From Aggregatibacter actinomycetemcomitans (GTDB taxonomy: Bacteria; Pseudomonadota; Gammaproteobacteria; Enterobacterales; Pasteurellaceae): a DNA stretch of 64,000 nucleotides. Positions within the stretch are counted from its first letter, which is position 1, and every line of letters starts with the position of its first letter. The translations under genes and the position numbers were made by a program. The DNA is taken from contig NZ_NRDF01000002.1 of NCBI RefSeq assembly GCF_003130205.1, positions 172,337 to 236,336 of the forward strand, in the 5' to 3' direction. This document shows, piece by piece, positions 48,279-56,714 of this stretch. Under the pieces are notes generated by a model, which worked only from the letters and a program-made list of their open reading frames with translations, was not told the DNA's origin and searched no databases.

Positions 48279-48914
48279 ATGCACCATCAACTCAATCTTG
48301 AACAACTTGCCTGTCAGCGTGGTGACAAAGTGTTATTTCACCACCTGAATTTACATATTCGGGCGGGCGATTTTGTGCAGATTGAAGGGCATAACGGTAT
48401 CGGTAAAACCAGTTTGCTACGCATTATTGCGGGGCTTGCAACGCCGCTGGAAGGAAAAGTGCGGTGGAATTCCGAGGAGATTTTAAAACAGCGTGAAGCC
48501 TTTCATGATGATTTGCTGTATTTGGGGCATCAAAGCGGCATTAAACCCGAATTGACGGCGTGGGAAAATCTGCGTTTTTATCAGCAAATCGGACGCTGCC
48601 GGCAGGGCGACGACATCTTGTGGGAGGTGTTGCAAACCGTGGGCTTGCTTGGTCGTGAAGATATTCCGGCGGCGCAGCTATCTGCCGGGCAGCAAAAACG
48701 CATCGCTCTGGCGCGTTTGTGGTTGTCGGAAACACCGTTGTGGATTTTAGACGAGCCTTTCAATGCCATCGACAAAAAAGGTGTGGCGGTATTGACCGCA
48801 CTTTTTGAGCGACACGCGCAACATGATGGCATCGTGATTTTAACCAGCCATCAGGAAGTGCCAAGTTCGCGGTTGAAAAAAATCCATTTAGAACAGTTTA
48901 AATGTGCAGAGTAA
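48279..48914 (+). CDS. ccmA: CcmA, heme export ABC ATPase
   Basis: A 211-residue ABC ATPase subunit that powers release of holo-CcmE from CcmCD. The Walker A motif is [11 protein letters not shown], the signature [14 protein letters not shown], and Walker [10 protein letters not shown] followed by the D-loop AIDKKG. It is first in the ccmABCDEFGHI cluster, and its end lies 4 bp from the ccmB ATG. Confidence 0.95.
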   Translation: MHHQLNLEQLACQRGDKVLFHHLNLHIRAGDFVQIEGHNGIGKTSLLRIIAGLATPLEGKVRWNSEEILKQREAFHDDLLYLGHQSGIKPELTAWENLRFYQQIGRCRQGDDILWEVLQTVGLLGREDIPAAQLSAGQQKRIALARLWLSETPLWILDEPFNAIDKKGVAVLTALFERHAQHDGIVILTSHQEVPSSRLKKIHLEQFKCAE

Positions 48915-48918
48915 TGGC

Positions 48919-49584
48919 ATGATTTTTTGGCAGATTATTAAACGCGAATTACAAATCGCCATGCGCAAACAGGCGGAAATTTTAAATCCGTTGTGGTTTT
49001 TCCTCATCGTGATTACGTTGTTTCCGCTGGTTATCGGACCCGATCCGAAATTGCTTTCCCGCATTGCGCCCGGTGTGGCTTGGGTGGCGGCGTTGTTGTC
49101 TGCATTGCTGTCTTTTGAGCGCTTATTTCGCGACGATTTTATTGACGGTTCTCTGGAACAACTCATGCTCACGCCGCAACCGTTGATGTTGACGGCATTG
49201 GCGAAAGTGTTTGCTCATTGGTTACTCACGGGCTTGCCGTTGATTTTGTTATCGCCTGTCGCCGCATTATTGCTGTCATTGGAAAGCGCAATTTGGTGGG
49301 CGTTAGTGTTGACTTTGTTATTAGGTACGCCGGTGTTGAGCTGCCTTGGCGCCATTGGCGTGGCGCTTACGGTGGGGTTGCGCAAAGGCGGTGTGTTATT
49401 GAGTTTATTGGTGGTGCCGTTATTTATTCCGGTGCTGATTTTTTCTGCGTCGGTACTGGATGCCGCCGCATTGAATTTACCTTACGGCGGGCAATTAGCC
49501 ATTCTCGGTGCGATTTTAGCCGCCGTTGTTACCTTATCGCCTTTTGCGATTGCGACGGCGTTGCGGATTAGTTTGGATCAATAG
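48919..49584 (+). CDS. ccmB: CcmB, heme export ABC permease
   Basis: A 221-residue membrane subunit with six hydrophobic segments that pairs with CcmA. The start MIFWQIIKRELQIAMRKQAEIL is typical, and the ATG at 48919 is preferred to a GTG at 48904. Conserved FERLFRDDFIDGSLEQLM lies in the first third. It is followed by ccmC within 10 bp. Confidence 0.94.
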   Translation: MIFWQIIKRELQIAMRKQAEILNPLWFFLIVITLFPLVIGPDPKLLSRIAPGVAWVAALLSALLSFERLFRDDFIDGSLEQLMLTPQPLMLTALAKVFAHWLLTGLPLILLSPVAALLLSLESAIWWALVLTLLLGTPVLSCLGAIGVALTVGLRKGGVLLSLLVVPLFIPVLIFSASVLDAAALNLPYGGQLAILGAILAAVVTLSPFAIATALRISLDQ

Positions 49585-49594
49585 AGGATAATTT

Positions 49595-50332
49595 ATGTGG
49601 AAGTGGTTGCATCCTTATGCAAAGTCGGAAACACAATATCAATTATGCGGTAAGTTTAGCCCTTTCTTTGCGATTTTGACCGCACTTTTATTAGCGGTCG
49701 GTATCGTTTGGGGGCTGGCGTTCGCACCGGCAGATTATCAACAGGGCAATAGCTTCCGCATTATGTATGTGCACGTGCCGACGGCGATTTGGTCTATGGG
49801 CGTTTACGGCTCTATGGCAATTGCCGCGTTGGTGGCATTAGTGTGGCAAATTAAACAGGCACAGTTGGCGATGATTGCCATGGCGCCGATTGGGGCGTTA
49901 TTTACCTTTTTAGCCTTGGTTACCGGCGCCATTTGGGGCAAACCCATGTGGGGTACCTGGTGGGTGTGGGATGCCCGTTTAACCGCCGAATTAATTTTGT
50001 TTTTCTTATATTTAGGCGTACTTGCCTTATATTCCGCCTTTCAGGATCGCAATGTGGGTGCAAAAGCCGCCTGCGTATTATGCCTTGTAGGCGTGGTGAA
50101 TCTGCCGATTATCCATTTCTCGGTGGAATGGTGGAACACGTTGCACCAAGGGGCGAGTATCACCAAGCTGGAACGCCCGTCTATCGCCACACCGATGTTG
50201 ATTCCGCTGATTTTGTGTATCTTCGGTTTTATGGTTTTATCTATTTGGTTGACCTTAGTGCGTTACCGCACTGAATTATTAAAAGAAGACGCCAAACGCC
50301 CGTGGGTAAAAGCGTTGGCTGAAAAACTTTAG
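49595..50332 (+). CDS. ccmC: CcmC, heme delivery protein with WWD motif
   Basis: A 245-residue six-helix membrane protein that loads heme onto CcmE. The tryptophan-rich WWD motif is WGTWWVWDARLTAELILFF, flanked by the axial heme histidines in MYVHVPTAIWSM and IIHFSVEWWNTLHQG. An uptake signal lies inside the coding region. Its stop overlaps the first possible ccmD codon. Confidence 0.95.
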   Translation: MWKWLHPYAKSETQYQLCGKFSPFFAILTALLLAVGIVWGLAFAPADYQQGNSFRIMYVHVPTAIWSMGVYGSMAIAALVALVWQIKQAQLAMIAMAPIGALFTFLALVTGAIWGKPMWGTWWVWDARLTAELILFFLYLGVLALYSAFQDRNVGAKAACVLCLVGVVNLPIIHFSVEWWNTLHQGASITKLERPSIATPMLIPLILCIFGFMVLSIWLTLVRYRTELLKEDAKRPWVKALAEKL

Positions 50333-50349
50333 TGTTTACGGGGGGAAAT

Positions 50350-50556
50350 ATGTTTTTTCAATCTTGGGGTGAGTTTATCAACATGGGCGGCTACGGTTTT
50401 TATGTGTGGCTTTCTTATGGTTTAAGTTTATTGGTAATTGGGGTGTTAATTGTGCAAAGCCTTGCCGGCAAAAGTGCGGTGTTAAAATCCATCAAACGTG
50501 AACAACAACGTGAAACCCGTTTACAACAATTGAAACAAAAAGGAGAAACGCTATGA
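50350..50556 (+). CDS. ccmD: CcmD, small heme-exporter subunit
   Basis: A 68-residue single-helix membrane protein that tethers CcmC, CcmAB and CcmE. It begins [24 protein letters not shown], contains one transmembrane helix and ends in a charged tail ([14 protein letters not shown]). The ATG at 50350 with GGGGGA just upstream is preferred to a GTG at 50332. It overlaps ccmE by 4 bp. Confidence 0.92.
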   Translation: MFFQSWGEFINMGGYGFYVWLSYGLSLLVIGVLIVQSLAGKSAVLKSIKREQQRETRLQQLKQKGETL

Positions 50557-51071
50557 ACCCAAGACGTAAATCCCGTTTGTCTGTTGTTTTATTTGTTCTG
50601 TTAGGTGTGGCAGTGGCTTCGGCGCTGGTGTTGTACGCGTTACGTCAAAATATCGATTTATTCTATACCCCGTCGGAAGTGGTGTACGGCAAAAATGACA
50701 ATGCCGACCAAAAACCGGAAGTGGGGCAGCGCATTCGTGTCGGCGGCATGGTGGTTGCCGGCACGGTGCAACGGGATCCAAAAAGCCTGAAAGTGCGATT
50801 CGATTTAAATGACATTGGTCCTTCCATCAGCGTGGAATATGAAGGTATCTTGCCGGATTTGTTCCGTGAAGGGCAGGGCATTGTGGCACAGGGTGTGCTA
50901 AAAGAACCGACCTTGTTGGAAGCCACCGAAGTGTTGGCAAAACACGATGAAAACTATGTACCGCCGGATCTGGAAAAACAAATGCAAAAAGTCCATAAAC
51001 CGATGGGCATCTCTGATCTGAAAGGCGAAAGCGAACGCGATCGTAAGGAAAAAATGAAAGAAGGTCGGTAA
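50553..51071 (+). CDS. ccmE: CcmE, periplasmic heme chaperone
   Basis: A 172-residue membrane-anchored OB-fold protein that binds heme covalently through a histidine before passing it to CcmF. The anchor is at residues about 8-29, and the heme motif [12 protein letters not shown] contains the reactive histidine. The C-terminal tail is charged and disordered. Both ends overlap neighbours (ATGA with ccmD, 1 bp with ccmF). Confidence 0.96.
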   Translation: MNPRRKSRLSVVLFVLLGVAVASALVLYALRQNIDLFYTPSEVVYGKNDNADQKPEVGQRIRVGGMVVAGTVQRDPKSLKVRFDLNDIGPSISVEYEGILPDLFREGQGIVAQGVLKEPTLLEATEVLAKHDENYVPPDLEKQMQKVHKPMGISDLKGESERDRKEKMKEGR

Positions 51072-53029
51072 TGATTGCAGAATTAGGAAATTATGCCTTA
51101 GCCCTGAGTCTGGCGATCGCCGTTTTACTGGCGATTTTCCCTTTATGGGGCGCGGAAAAAGGCAGTGCCCAACTGATGTCCTTAGCACGCCCGATGACCT
51201 ATGGTTTGTTTGCTGTATTAACCTTCTCATTCGGCGCCTTGTTTTATTTGTTCGCCATGAATGATTTCAGTGTGCAATATGTGGTGAACAATTCCAATAC
51301 CACCTTGCCTATTTGCTATCGTTTATCTGCCGTTTGGGGTTCCCACGAAGGTTCATTGTTATTGTGGATCTGGTTGTTGTCGTTGTGGAGCGCGGCAGTC
51401 GCCTTGTTTAGCAAACACTTACCGCAGGAAGCCACCGCCCGTGTGCTCGGCATTATGGGCATTATCAGCATCGGTTTCCTGCTTTTCGTGTTATTTACCT
51501 CCAACCCGTTTAACCGCACTTTCCCTGATTTTCCGGTGGACGGCAAAGAGCTGAATCCATTATTGCAAGATGTCGGTTTAATTTTCCACCCGCCGTTGTT
51601 ATATATGGGCTATGTGGGATTTTCCGTCGCCTTTGCTTTTTCCATCGCCTCTTTAATGACCGGTAAACTGGATACCGCCTGGGCGCGTTGGTCACGCCCT
51701 TGGACTATGGCGGCTTGGATCTTTTTAACCCTGGGTATCGTACTTGGTTCCTGGTGGGCGTATTACGAACTGGGCTGGGGCGGTTGGTGGTTCTGGGATC
51801 CGGTAGAAAACGCCTCTTTCATGCCTTGGTTGGCGGGCACGGCATTGTTACATTCTTTAGCGGTGACGGAAAAACGCGGCTCCTTTAAAGCCTGGACGGT
51901 GTTGCTGGCGATTTTAGCCTTTTCGCTGTGTTTGCTCGGTACTTTCTTGGTGCGTTCCGGTATTTTGGTCTCGGTACACGCCTTTGCCTCCGACCCGACC
52001 CGCGGTTTATATGTGTTGGCATATTTAATCGTGGTGATCGGCGGTTCACTGACCTTATACGCCTACAAAGGTAGCCAAATTCGTTCCCGCGACAATGCGG
52101 AACGCTATTCCCGTGAAAGTTTGCTGCTGTTAAATAATATTTTATTAATGACCGCACTTTGTGTGGTGTTGCTGGGGACGTTGCTGCCGCTTGTGCACAA
52201 GCAATTAGGCTTGGGTTCCATTTCCATCGGCGCGCCGTTTTTTGATCAAATGTTCCTGATTATTATGACTCCGTTCGCCTTGTTATTGGGTATCGGACCG
52301 CTGGTTAAATGGCGCCGTGATCAATTCTCCGCTATTCGCACGCCGGTGATCGTCAGCTTGATGATTATGCTTCTTGCCGGTTTTGCCTTGCCGTATTTGC
52401 TCCAAAACAAATTAACCGTCAGCGCCGTGCTAGGCACCATGATGGCGGTGATCATCGTGCTGTTGAGTCTGTATGAAATGCAACAACGGGCAACGCATCG
52501 TGAATCTTTTTGGCGCGGCATAACCAAATTATCCCGCTCCCATTGGGGCATGATTTTGGCGCATTTAGGTGTCGCCATGACCGTTTGGGGCATTGCCTTC
52601 AGCCAAAATTACAGCGTAGAACGGGATGTGCGGATGCAGGTTGGCGATACGGTGCAAATTGCCGGTTATGATTTCACCTTCAAAGGCATCAGCGATGCCA
52701 ACGGACCGAACTACATCGGCGGCAAAGCGCAAATTGATATTCATCGTGACGGCAAAAAAGAAACCACGCTTTATGCGGAAAAACGCTTATACACCGTGAG
52801 CAAAATGCCGATGACCGAAGCCGCGATCGATTGGGGTTTCAGCCGTGATTTATACGTGGCGTTAGGTGAAAAATTAGACGACAATTCCTGGGCGTTGCGC
52901 TTGTATTACAAACCGTTTATCCGCTGGATATGGCTTGGCGGGTTGTTTATGGCGCTCGGTGGGATATTATGTATGTCCGACCGCCGTTATCGGTTTAGTA
53001 AAATTTTAGACAAAGAAACCGTACAGTAA
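51071..53029 (+). CDS. ccmF: CcmF, cytochrome c heme lyase subunit
   Basis: A 652-residue polytopic protein (about 15 membrane helices) that ligates heme to CXXCH apocytochromes together with CcmH/I. The WWD domain reads [20 protein letters not shown], preceded by the heme-binding [17 protein letters not shown]. Nearly the same signatures recur in NrfE at 61191, its paralogue for nitrite reductase. Confidence 0.96.
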   Translation: MIAELGNYALALSLAIAVLLAIFPLWGAEKGSAQLMSLARPMTYGLFAVLTFSFGALFYLFAMNDFSVQYVVNNSNTTLPICYRLSAVWGSHEGSLLLWIWLLSLWSAAVALFSKHLPQEATARVLGIMGIISIGFLLFVLFTSNPFNRTFPDFPVDGKELNPLLQDVGLIFHPPLLYMGYVGFSVAFAFSIASLMTGKLDTAWARWSRPWTMAAWIFLTLGIVLGSWWAYYELGWGGWWFWDPVENASFMPWLAGTALLHSLAVTEKRGSFKAWTVLLAILAFSLCLLGTFLVRSGILVSVHAFASDPTRGLYVLAYLIVVIGGSLTLYAYKGSQIRSRDNAERYSRESLLLLNNILLMTALCVVLLGTLLPLVHKQLGLGSISIGAPFFDQMFLIIMTPFALLLGIGPLVKWRRDQFSAIRTPVIVSLMIMLLAGFALPYLLQNKLTVSAVLGTMMAVIIVLLSLYEMQQRATHRESFWRGITKLSRSHWGMILAHLGVAMTVWGIAFSQNYSVERDVRMQVGDTVQIAGYDFTFKGISDANGPNYIGGKAQIDIHRDGKKETTLYAEKRLYTVSKMPMTEAAIDWGFSRDLYVALGEKLDDNSWALRLYYKPFIRWIWLGGLFMALGGILCMSDRRYRFSKILDKETVQ

Positions 53030-53057
53030 GCCCTCATAGAATCATCGAGTATTGATA

Positions 53058-53603
53058 ATGAAAAAGAAATTATATTTACCCTTAATTATTTTCTTCGTTT
53101 TGGTTACCGCCTTTCTGGTGCAATTACAACGCAATGCGCTGGGTGGTGATCCGAAAGCATTGGAATCGGCGTTGGTGGGTAAGGCGGTTCCAGCGAAGAT
53201 GTTGCAGGATTTATTGTCGGATAAAACCTATGATGAAACGCTGTTTAAACAGGGCAAACCGCTTTTACTCAATGTATGGGCGACATGGTGCCCGACTTGT
53301 TATGCGGAACACCAATATTTGAATAAACTGGCGAAGCAGGGCGTGCCGATTATCGGCTTGGATTATAAAGATAACAGTGTCAAAGCGACGAAATGGCTGA
53401 AAAATTTAGGCAATCCTTATCAGGCTGTGTTAAAAGATGAAAAAGGTTCATTTGCCTTGGATTTAGGCGTATATGGCGCGCCGGAAACTTTCCTGGTGGA
53501 CGGCAACGGTGTGATTCATTATCGCCATGCGGGTGATGTGAACGCGAAAGTATGGCAGGAAACCTTGCAGCCCATTTACCAAAAATTAGGCGGTGCGCAG
53601 TAA
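53058..53603 (+). CDS. ccmG: CcmG/DsbE thiol-disulfide oxidoreductase
   Basis: A 181-residue membrane-tethered thioredoxin-like protein that keeps apocytochrome cysteines reduced. One N-terminal helix (LYLPLIIFFVLVTAFLV) precedes the active site WATWCPTCYAEH and the family acidic insert GAPETFLVDGNGVIHYRHAG. The ATG at 53058 is favoured over TTG at 53052. It overlaps ccmH by 1 bp. A paralogue with WCGYC is at 63094. Confidence 0.93.
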   Translation: MKKKLYLPLIIFFVLVTAFLVQLQRNALGGDPKALESALVGKAVPAKMLQDLLSDKTYDETLFKQGKPLLLNVWATWCPTCYAEHQYLNKLAKQGVPIIGLDYKDNSVKATKWLKNLGNPYQAVLKDEKGSFALDLGVYGAPETFLVDGNGVIHYRHAGDVNAKVWQETLQPIYQKLGGAQ

Positions 53604-54151
53604 TGAAAAAAACACTTTTATTTATATTCATAAGCTCACTTGTTCGCTTATTCACCCCTTCGGGGCCGTTGGCAAAGCCAACGTTCAAAAAACGTTGTTT
53701 TTTGTTAACCGCACTTTTTTTCAGCATCAATGCATTTGCCGCCATTGACGCGCTGAATTTCAGTTCGCCACAGCAGGAAGCCGACTATCATGCCTTAACG
53801 CAGGAACTGCGCTGTCCGCAATGTCAGAATAACAATATCGCCGATTCCAACGCCGCGATTGCTGTGGATATGCGCGCCAAAGTGTTTGAATTGCTACAGG
53901 AAGGCAAATCCAAACAGGATGTGGTGCAATACATGGTGGATCGCTATGGTAATTTTGTGACTTATGATCCGCCGTTGACCGTTGCCACCCTTGTTTTATG
54001 GGTTGCGCCTTTTGCTTTGATTTTATTCGGGCTGGTATGGCTTTTCGGGCGTAAAAGAACGATGTCGAGTGGGGCGGATGCCATGCCACAGGCGTTAAGT
54101 GAAACGCAGCAGCAACGCCTTAATACTCTGTTAAATAGGGAAAATAAATAA
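53603..54151 (+). CDS. ccmH: CcmH (NrfF-like) with disrupted, extended signal peptide
   Basis: A 182-residue membrane-anchored thiol protein with the redox motif [16 protein letters not shown] and a C-terminal helix (LVLWVAPFALILFGLVWLFG) that works with CcmF on apocytochromes. The N-terminus is odd: a normal start MKKTLLFIFISS is followed by a charged insert of about 20-25 residues (containing PSGPLAKPTFKKR) and a second hydrophobic run ending INAFA. The insert is encoded by a dispersed palindromic repeat (53655-53703) plus an uptake signal, all in frame. The mature domain is intact. The NrfF paralogue at 63621 has an ordinary 18-residue signal. Confidence 0.9.
   Translation: MKKTLLFIFISSLVRLFTPSGPLAKPTFKKRCFLLTALFFSINAFAAIDALNFSSPQQEADYHALTQELRCPQCQNNNIADSNAAIAVDMRAKVFELLQEGKSKQDVVQYMVDRYGNFVTYDPPLTVATLVLWVAPFALILFGLVWLFGRKRTMSSGADAMPQALSETQQQRLNTLLNRENK
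53655..53703 (+). repeat. Palindromic dispersed repeat inside the ccmH signal-peptide region
   Basis: Contains CCCCTTCGGGG, GTTGGCAAAGCCAAC and AACGTT...AACGTT, three small palindromes in tandem. The 21 bases at 53671-53691 are repeated exactly, inverted, at 56161-56181. An uptake signal follows at once. Confidence 0.7.
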
Positions 54152-55074
54152 TGAATTTGTGGACAAGCATTTTTGTGTTAACGCTGATTGCCGCGTTAAT
54201 TTGTTTTTTCCCGTTGCTGTCTGCACGTTTTGTGCAAACCCAATCAACCCGTCGCGACGATCTCAATAAGGCGTTTTATTTTGAACGTTTAAAAGAGCTG
54301 GAACGGGATGAAAAACAAGGCTTGTTGGAAAACGTCGAACAGCTCAAAACCGAATTGCAAAAATCCTTATTGGAAGACATTCCACCACAGCCGGAAAGCG
54401 CGGCGCGTAGTGAAAAAAACTACGGCAAACTGTGGTTTGTTTCCGGTTTTCTGGCACTCGGCATTTTGTCTGTGTCGGCGTATTTTGTTGTGGGATCCTG
54501 GCAGGCGGAAATTATGCTGGAAAAAAGCGCGGAAAAACTACCGCACTTCTATGAGCGCTTAAAAAGCGAAAGCACAAATCCGTTAAACGATGCTGAAATG
54601 CAGCAATTTGCCACGGCGCTGCGGGTGGATTTGCAAAAAGATCCCGATAACGCCAAAAACTGGTGGCTGTTAGGGCAAATCGGCATGAATTTGGAACAGC
54701 CGAGAATGGCATTAGACAGCTTTGCCCGCGCCAATAAATTAGAGCCGAAAAATAATCTGTATAAATTGGCGTACGCCCGCATTTTGATGTTCTCCGAGGA
54801 TGAAATGGATAAATTGAAAGGGGATATTTTATTGCGCGAAGTCATTCGTGAAGATCATACCAACGTTGAAGCTTTGAGTTTGTTGGCATTCCGTTATTTT
54901 GAAACGGAAGATTACAAAATGGCAGCGGTCAGCTGGGCGATGATGTTGAAACTGTTACCGAAAGATGACCGGCGCGTTCCGATTATTGAGCGAAGTATTC
55001 GCTCCGCGCGCGATGCACTGGAAGCACAGGAACAGGAAAAACACCAACAACTTACGCCACAACAGGAAAAATAA
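54151..55074 (+). CDS. ccmI: CcmI, apocytochrome c chaperone (TPR)
   Basis: A 307-residue inner-membrane protein with two N-terminal helices (residues about 4-24 and 93-113), a cytoplasmic loop with a leucine-zipper-like heptad region, and a periplasmic TPR domain (about 150-290) that binds the C-terminus of apocytochromes. An uptake signal in the coding strand encodes KLPHFYE in the linker. The first helix start MNLWTSIFVLTLIAALICFFPLL is typical. Confidence 0.92.
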   Translation: MNLWTSIFVLTLIAALICFFPLLSARFVQTQSTRRDDLNKAFYFERLKELERDEKQGLLENVEQLKTELQKSLLEDIPPQPESAARSEKNYGKLWFVSGFLALGILSVSAYFVVGSWQAEIMLEKSAEKLPHFYERLKSESTNPLNDAEMQQFATALRVDLQKDPDNAKNWWLLGQIGMNLEQPRMALDSFARANKLEPKNNLYKLAYARILMFSEDEMDKLKGDILLREVIREDHTNVEALSLLAFRYFETEDYKMAAVSWAMMLKLLPKDDRRVPIIERSIRSARDALEAQEQEKHQQLTPQQEK

Positions 55075-55100
55075 TGACGCCTTTTTCGGGTTTTGCATTG

Positions 55101-55127
55101 ACGGGAAAACAATTTACTTTTTCCCGT
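55101..55127 (+). other. Hairpin downstream of ccmI
   Basis: ACGGGAAAA and TTTTCCCGT form a 9-bp stem with a 9-base loop, but no T tract follows. It may be a weak or Rho-assisted end of the ccm transcript. Confidence 0.45.
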
Positions 55128-55206
55128 GATCCTGATAACGTACCGCTTGAGATTTATACAATTTTATAATTTATCCTCTATTTCATTTTTTCCTAATGAG
55201 GTTCCA

Positions 55207-55833
55207 ATGATGCTTTTCAAAAAATTAACACTCGGTCTGAGTTTTACTTTCCTCTCATCATTGGCTTTTGCAGAATCTTGGTCTATGCATATTTCCGAAG
55301 ATGGCGTGACCACCGATAAAAACGCTCAACAGCCTAATTCGGCAAAATATGCTGGAGCTGTCCACAAACAACAATTTTCTTTTTCTGACAACGGCGGACA
55401 AGGTAAAACCACTTACATTAATCAAAATAACGGCAAAAAATTCGATCCTAAAAATGCCGCCGATGTGAGTGAATTGGGTAAAAGCATCGCTTTTGAAGTA
55501 TTTGAAATTAAAGAAAATAAAGATTCTCACTCGGTATTTGAATCCGGCGCAGGCATTTGCTACGGTTTCAAATATACCGATGGCGTCGCGTTCACCGATT
55601 CTACAACCTATTATGTCGATAAATCCAAGCAGCAATATTACGCCAGTATCATCGGTGCCACCGTATCTTCTGACGTGGAACCGAAAAACGTGCAATATGC
55701 GCCGGTGTTTAATATTCAGGATCCCGAATTAGATAAAGAAGTAAAATCGGAAGAACAACGAAATGGTAAAATCTTGATTAATAAAAATTTGCAAAAGAGC
55801 AGAGAAATTCTTTCTAACGTAGTTTGTAAGTAA
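55207..55833 (+). CDS. Periplasmic protein of unknown function
   Basis: A 208-residue protein with a clear signal peptide (MMLFKKLTLGLSFTFLSSLAFA, cleavage before ESWS), so it is exported. The mature part is polar, with no membrane helix and two cysteines (GICYGF and the C-terminal NVVCK) that could form a disulfide. I do not recognise a family. A GAGG ribosome site precedes the ATG at 55207; the frame is open upstream to 55126, but that would bury the signal peptide. It sits between ccmI and a small lipoprotein gene, in the same direction as the ccm and nrf genes. A link to cytochrome assembly cannot be shown. Confidence 0.75.
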   Translation: MMLFKKLTLGLSFTFLSSLAFAESWSMHISEDGVTTDKNAQQPNSAKYAGAVHKQQFSFSDNGGQGKTTYINQNNGKKFDPKNAADVSELGKSIAFEVFEIKENKDSHSVFESGAGICYGFKYTDGVAFTDSTTYYVDKSKQQYYASIIGATVSSDVEPKNVQYAPVFNIQDPELDKEVKSEEQRNGKILINKNLQKSREILSNVVCK

Positions 55834-55850
55834 AAATAAGGTGGTAAATT

Positions 55851-56141
55851 ATGCAAAAATTGTTACTCGTCACAGTGATCAGCGGTGTTTTAGTTGCTTG
55901 TTCTTCTAAGGCTCCACAAGTCAACCAAGCTCCTTTAGATAGGCAGACAGTTGAAGCTTATCAAGCGAAAGTGTATAGCGGTAATACGGTGTCGAAGAAA
56001 TATCAAGTAAGGGACGTTAAACCGGAAGACAATGTGTTAAACGCTAGTGATTCGGAACCGAAAACCGTGATTTATCGCGAACGTCAGCCAAGACTGGTTG
56101 TAACACCGAGCATTGGCTATTATCGCGGTTGGCACTGGTAG
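55851..56141 (+). CDS. Small lipoprotein of unknown function
   Basis: A 96-residue lipoprotein with lipobox LVAC (Cys17) and Ser-Ser-Lys after the cysteine. The remainder is short, charged in the middle, and ends in an aromatic stretch IGYYRGWHW. It is 17 bp after the preceding exported protein, so the two probably form a unit. I do not recognise a family. The end of the gene is followed by one copy of the dispersed repeat and a terminator. Confidence 0.75.
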   Translation: MQKLLLVTVISGVLVACSSKAPQVNQAPLDRQTVEAYQAKVYSGNTVSKKYQVRDVKPEDNVLNASDSEPKTVIYRERQPRLVVTPSIGYYRGWHW

Positions 56142-56160
56142 ACCCTGACAAAAATAATGC

Positions 56161-56181
56161 TTTTTGAACGTTGGCTTTGCC
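56161..56181 (-). repeat. Second copy of the 21-bp dispersed repeat
   Basis: TTTTTGAACGTTGGCTTTGCC is the exact reverse complement of 53671-53691 within ccmH. It lies between the small lipoprotein gene and its terminator. Confidence 0.7.
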
Positions 56182-56267
56182 GGCAGAGTCGGGGATACAA
56201 TTAAATCTTCAAGATTTATGAGTAAGAAATCAACCGCACTTTTGTAATAGAACATCAAATCATAAAG

Positions 56268-56297
56268 CCGAATTCATCTCGATGAGTTCGGTTTTTT
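56268..56297 (+). terminator. Terminator after the small lipoprotein gene
   Basis: CCGAATTCATC and GATGAGTTCGG form an 11-bp stem with one T/G pair and a two-base loop, followed by six T residues. Confidence 0.8.
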
Positions 56298-56523
56298 ATT
56301 GCCTGTAAATAAGGTATTTCTTCTTCGGTAAATATTCAAATAAAAATAATTCTTTTTTTGTAGCATAAAATGCAAATATACCTCTTTATAGTTATATGTT
56401 TCTGCTCCATTTAACTTTTCCCTTTAATGATCTTTTTCTACTAATAAATAGGTAGTTGACGCATTTTAGGAGAAATTTACATGCTACAAAATGTCACCAA
56501 AATAGAAAATTAGATTGGAAAAA

Positions 56524-56537
56524 TTGATCAAAAACAA
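56524..56537 (+). promoter_or_regulatory. FNR-like site upstream of nrfA
   Basis: TTGATCAAAAACAA matches TTGAT-N4-ATCAA at 9 of 10 specified bases. nrf operons are FNR-activated in E. coli. It is about 180 bp before the start codon, so a long leader would follow. Confidence 0.5.
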
Positions 56538-56581
56538 GAAAATGTAAAATAACCATGGAATGAGCACGGATATTTGGTTAT

Positions 56582-56646
56582 GTTAAACTCGTTTAACCCC
56601 CTTTTATACCTTATATCGCATTGTTTTTGATGATAAAAGTTATCAT
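56582..56646 (+). promoter_or_regulatory. Two perfect dyads in the nrfA leader/promoter
   Basis: GTTAAACTCGTTTAAC (56582-56597) and ATGATAA-AAG-TTATCAT (56630-56646) are perfect inverted repeats. They do not fit the FNR pattern. They could bind NarP-, NsrR- or Fur-type regulators, but I cannot assign one. Confidence 0.4.
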
Positions 56647-56714
56647 TTTTATGATGCGGGCGGTATAGACATCTTCTTAACAAAACTACAGTTAACCTGA
56701 TTGGAGTGATTATC

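Larger units (their letters stand above)
56142..56714. other. 573-bp gene-free region upstream of nrfA
   Basis: No credible ORF. It contains the dispersed repeat (56161-56181), a single uptake signal near 56233, a terminator (56268-56297), an AT-rich stretch, an FNR-like site (56524-56537) and two perfect dyads (56582-56597 and 56630-56646) ahead of nrfA. Confidence 0.65.

Noticed and set aside
55258-55695. 145-residue ORF antisense to the unknown periplasmic protein
   Set aside because: It is a mirror frame of a gene with a signal peptide and ribosome site, and its composition is unlike a real protein.
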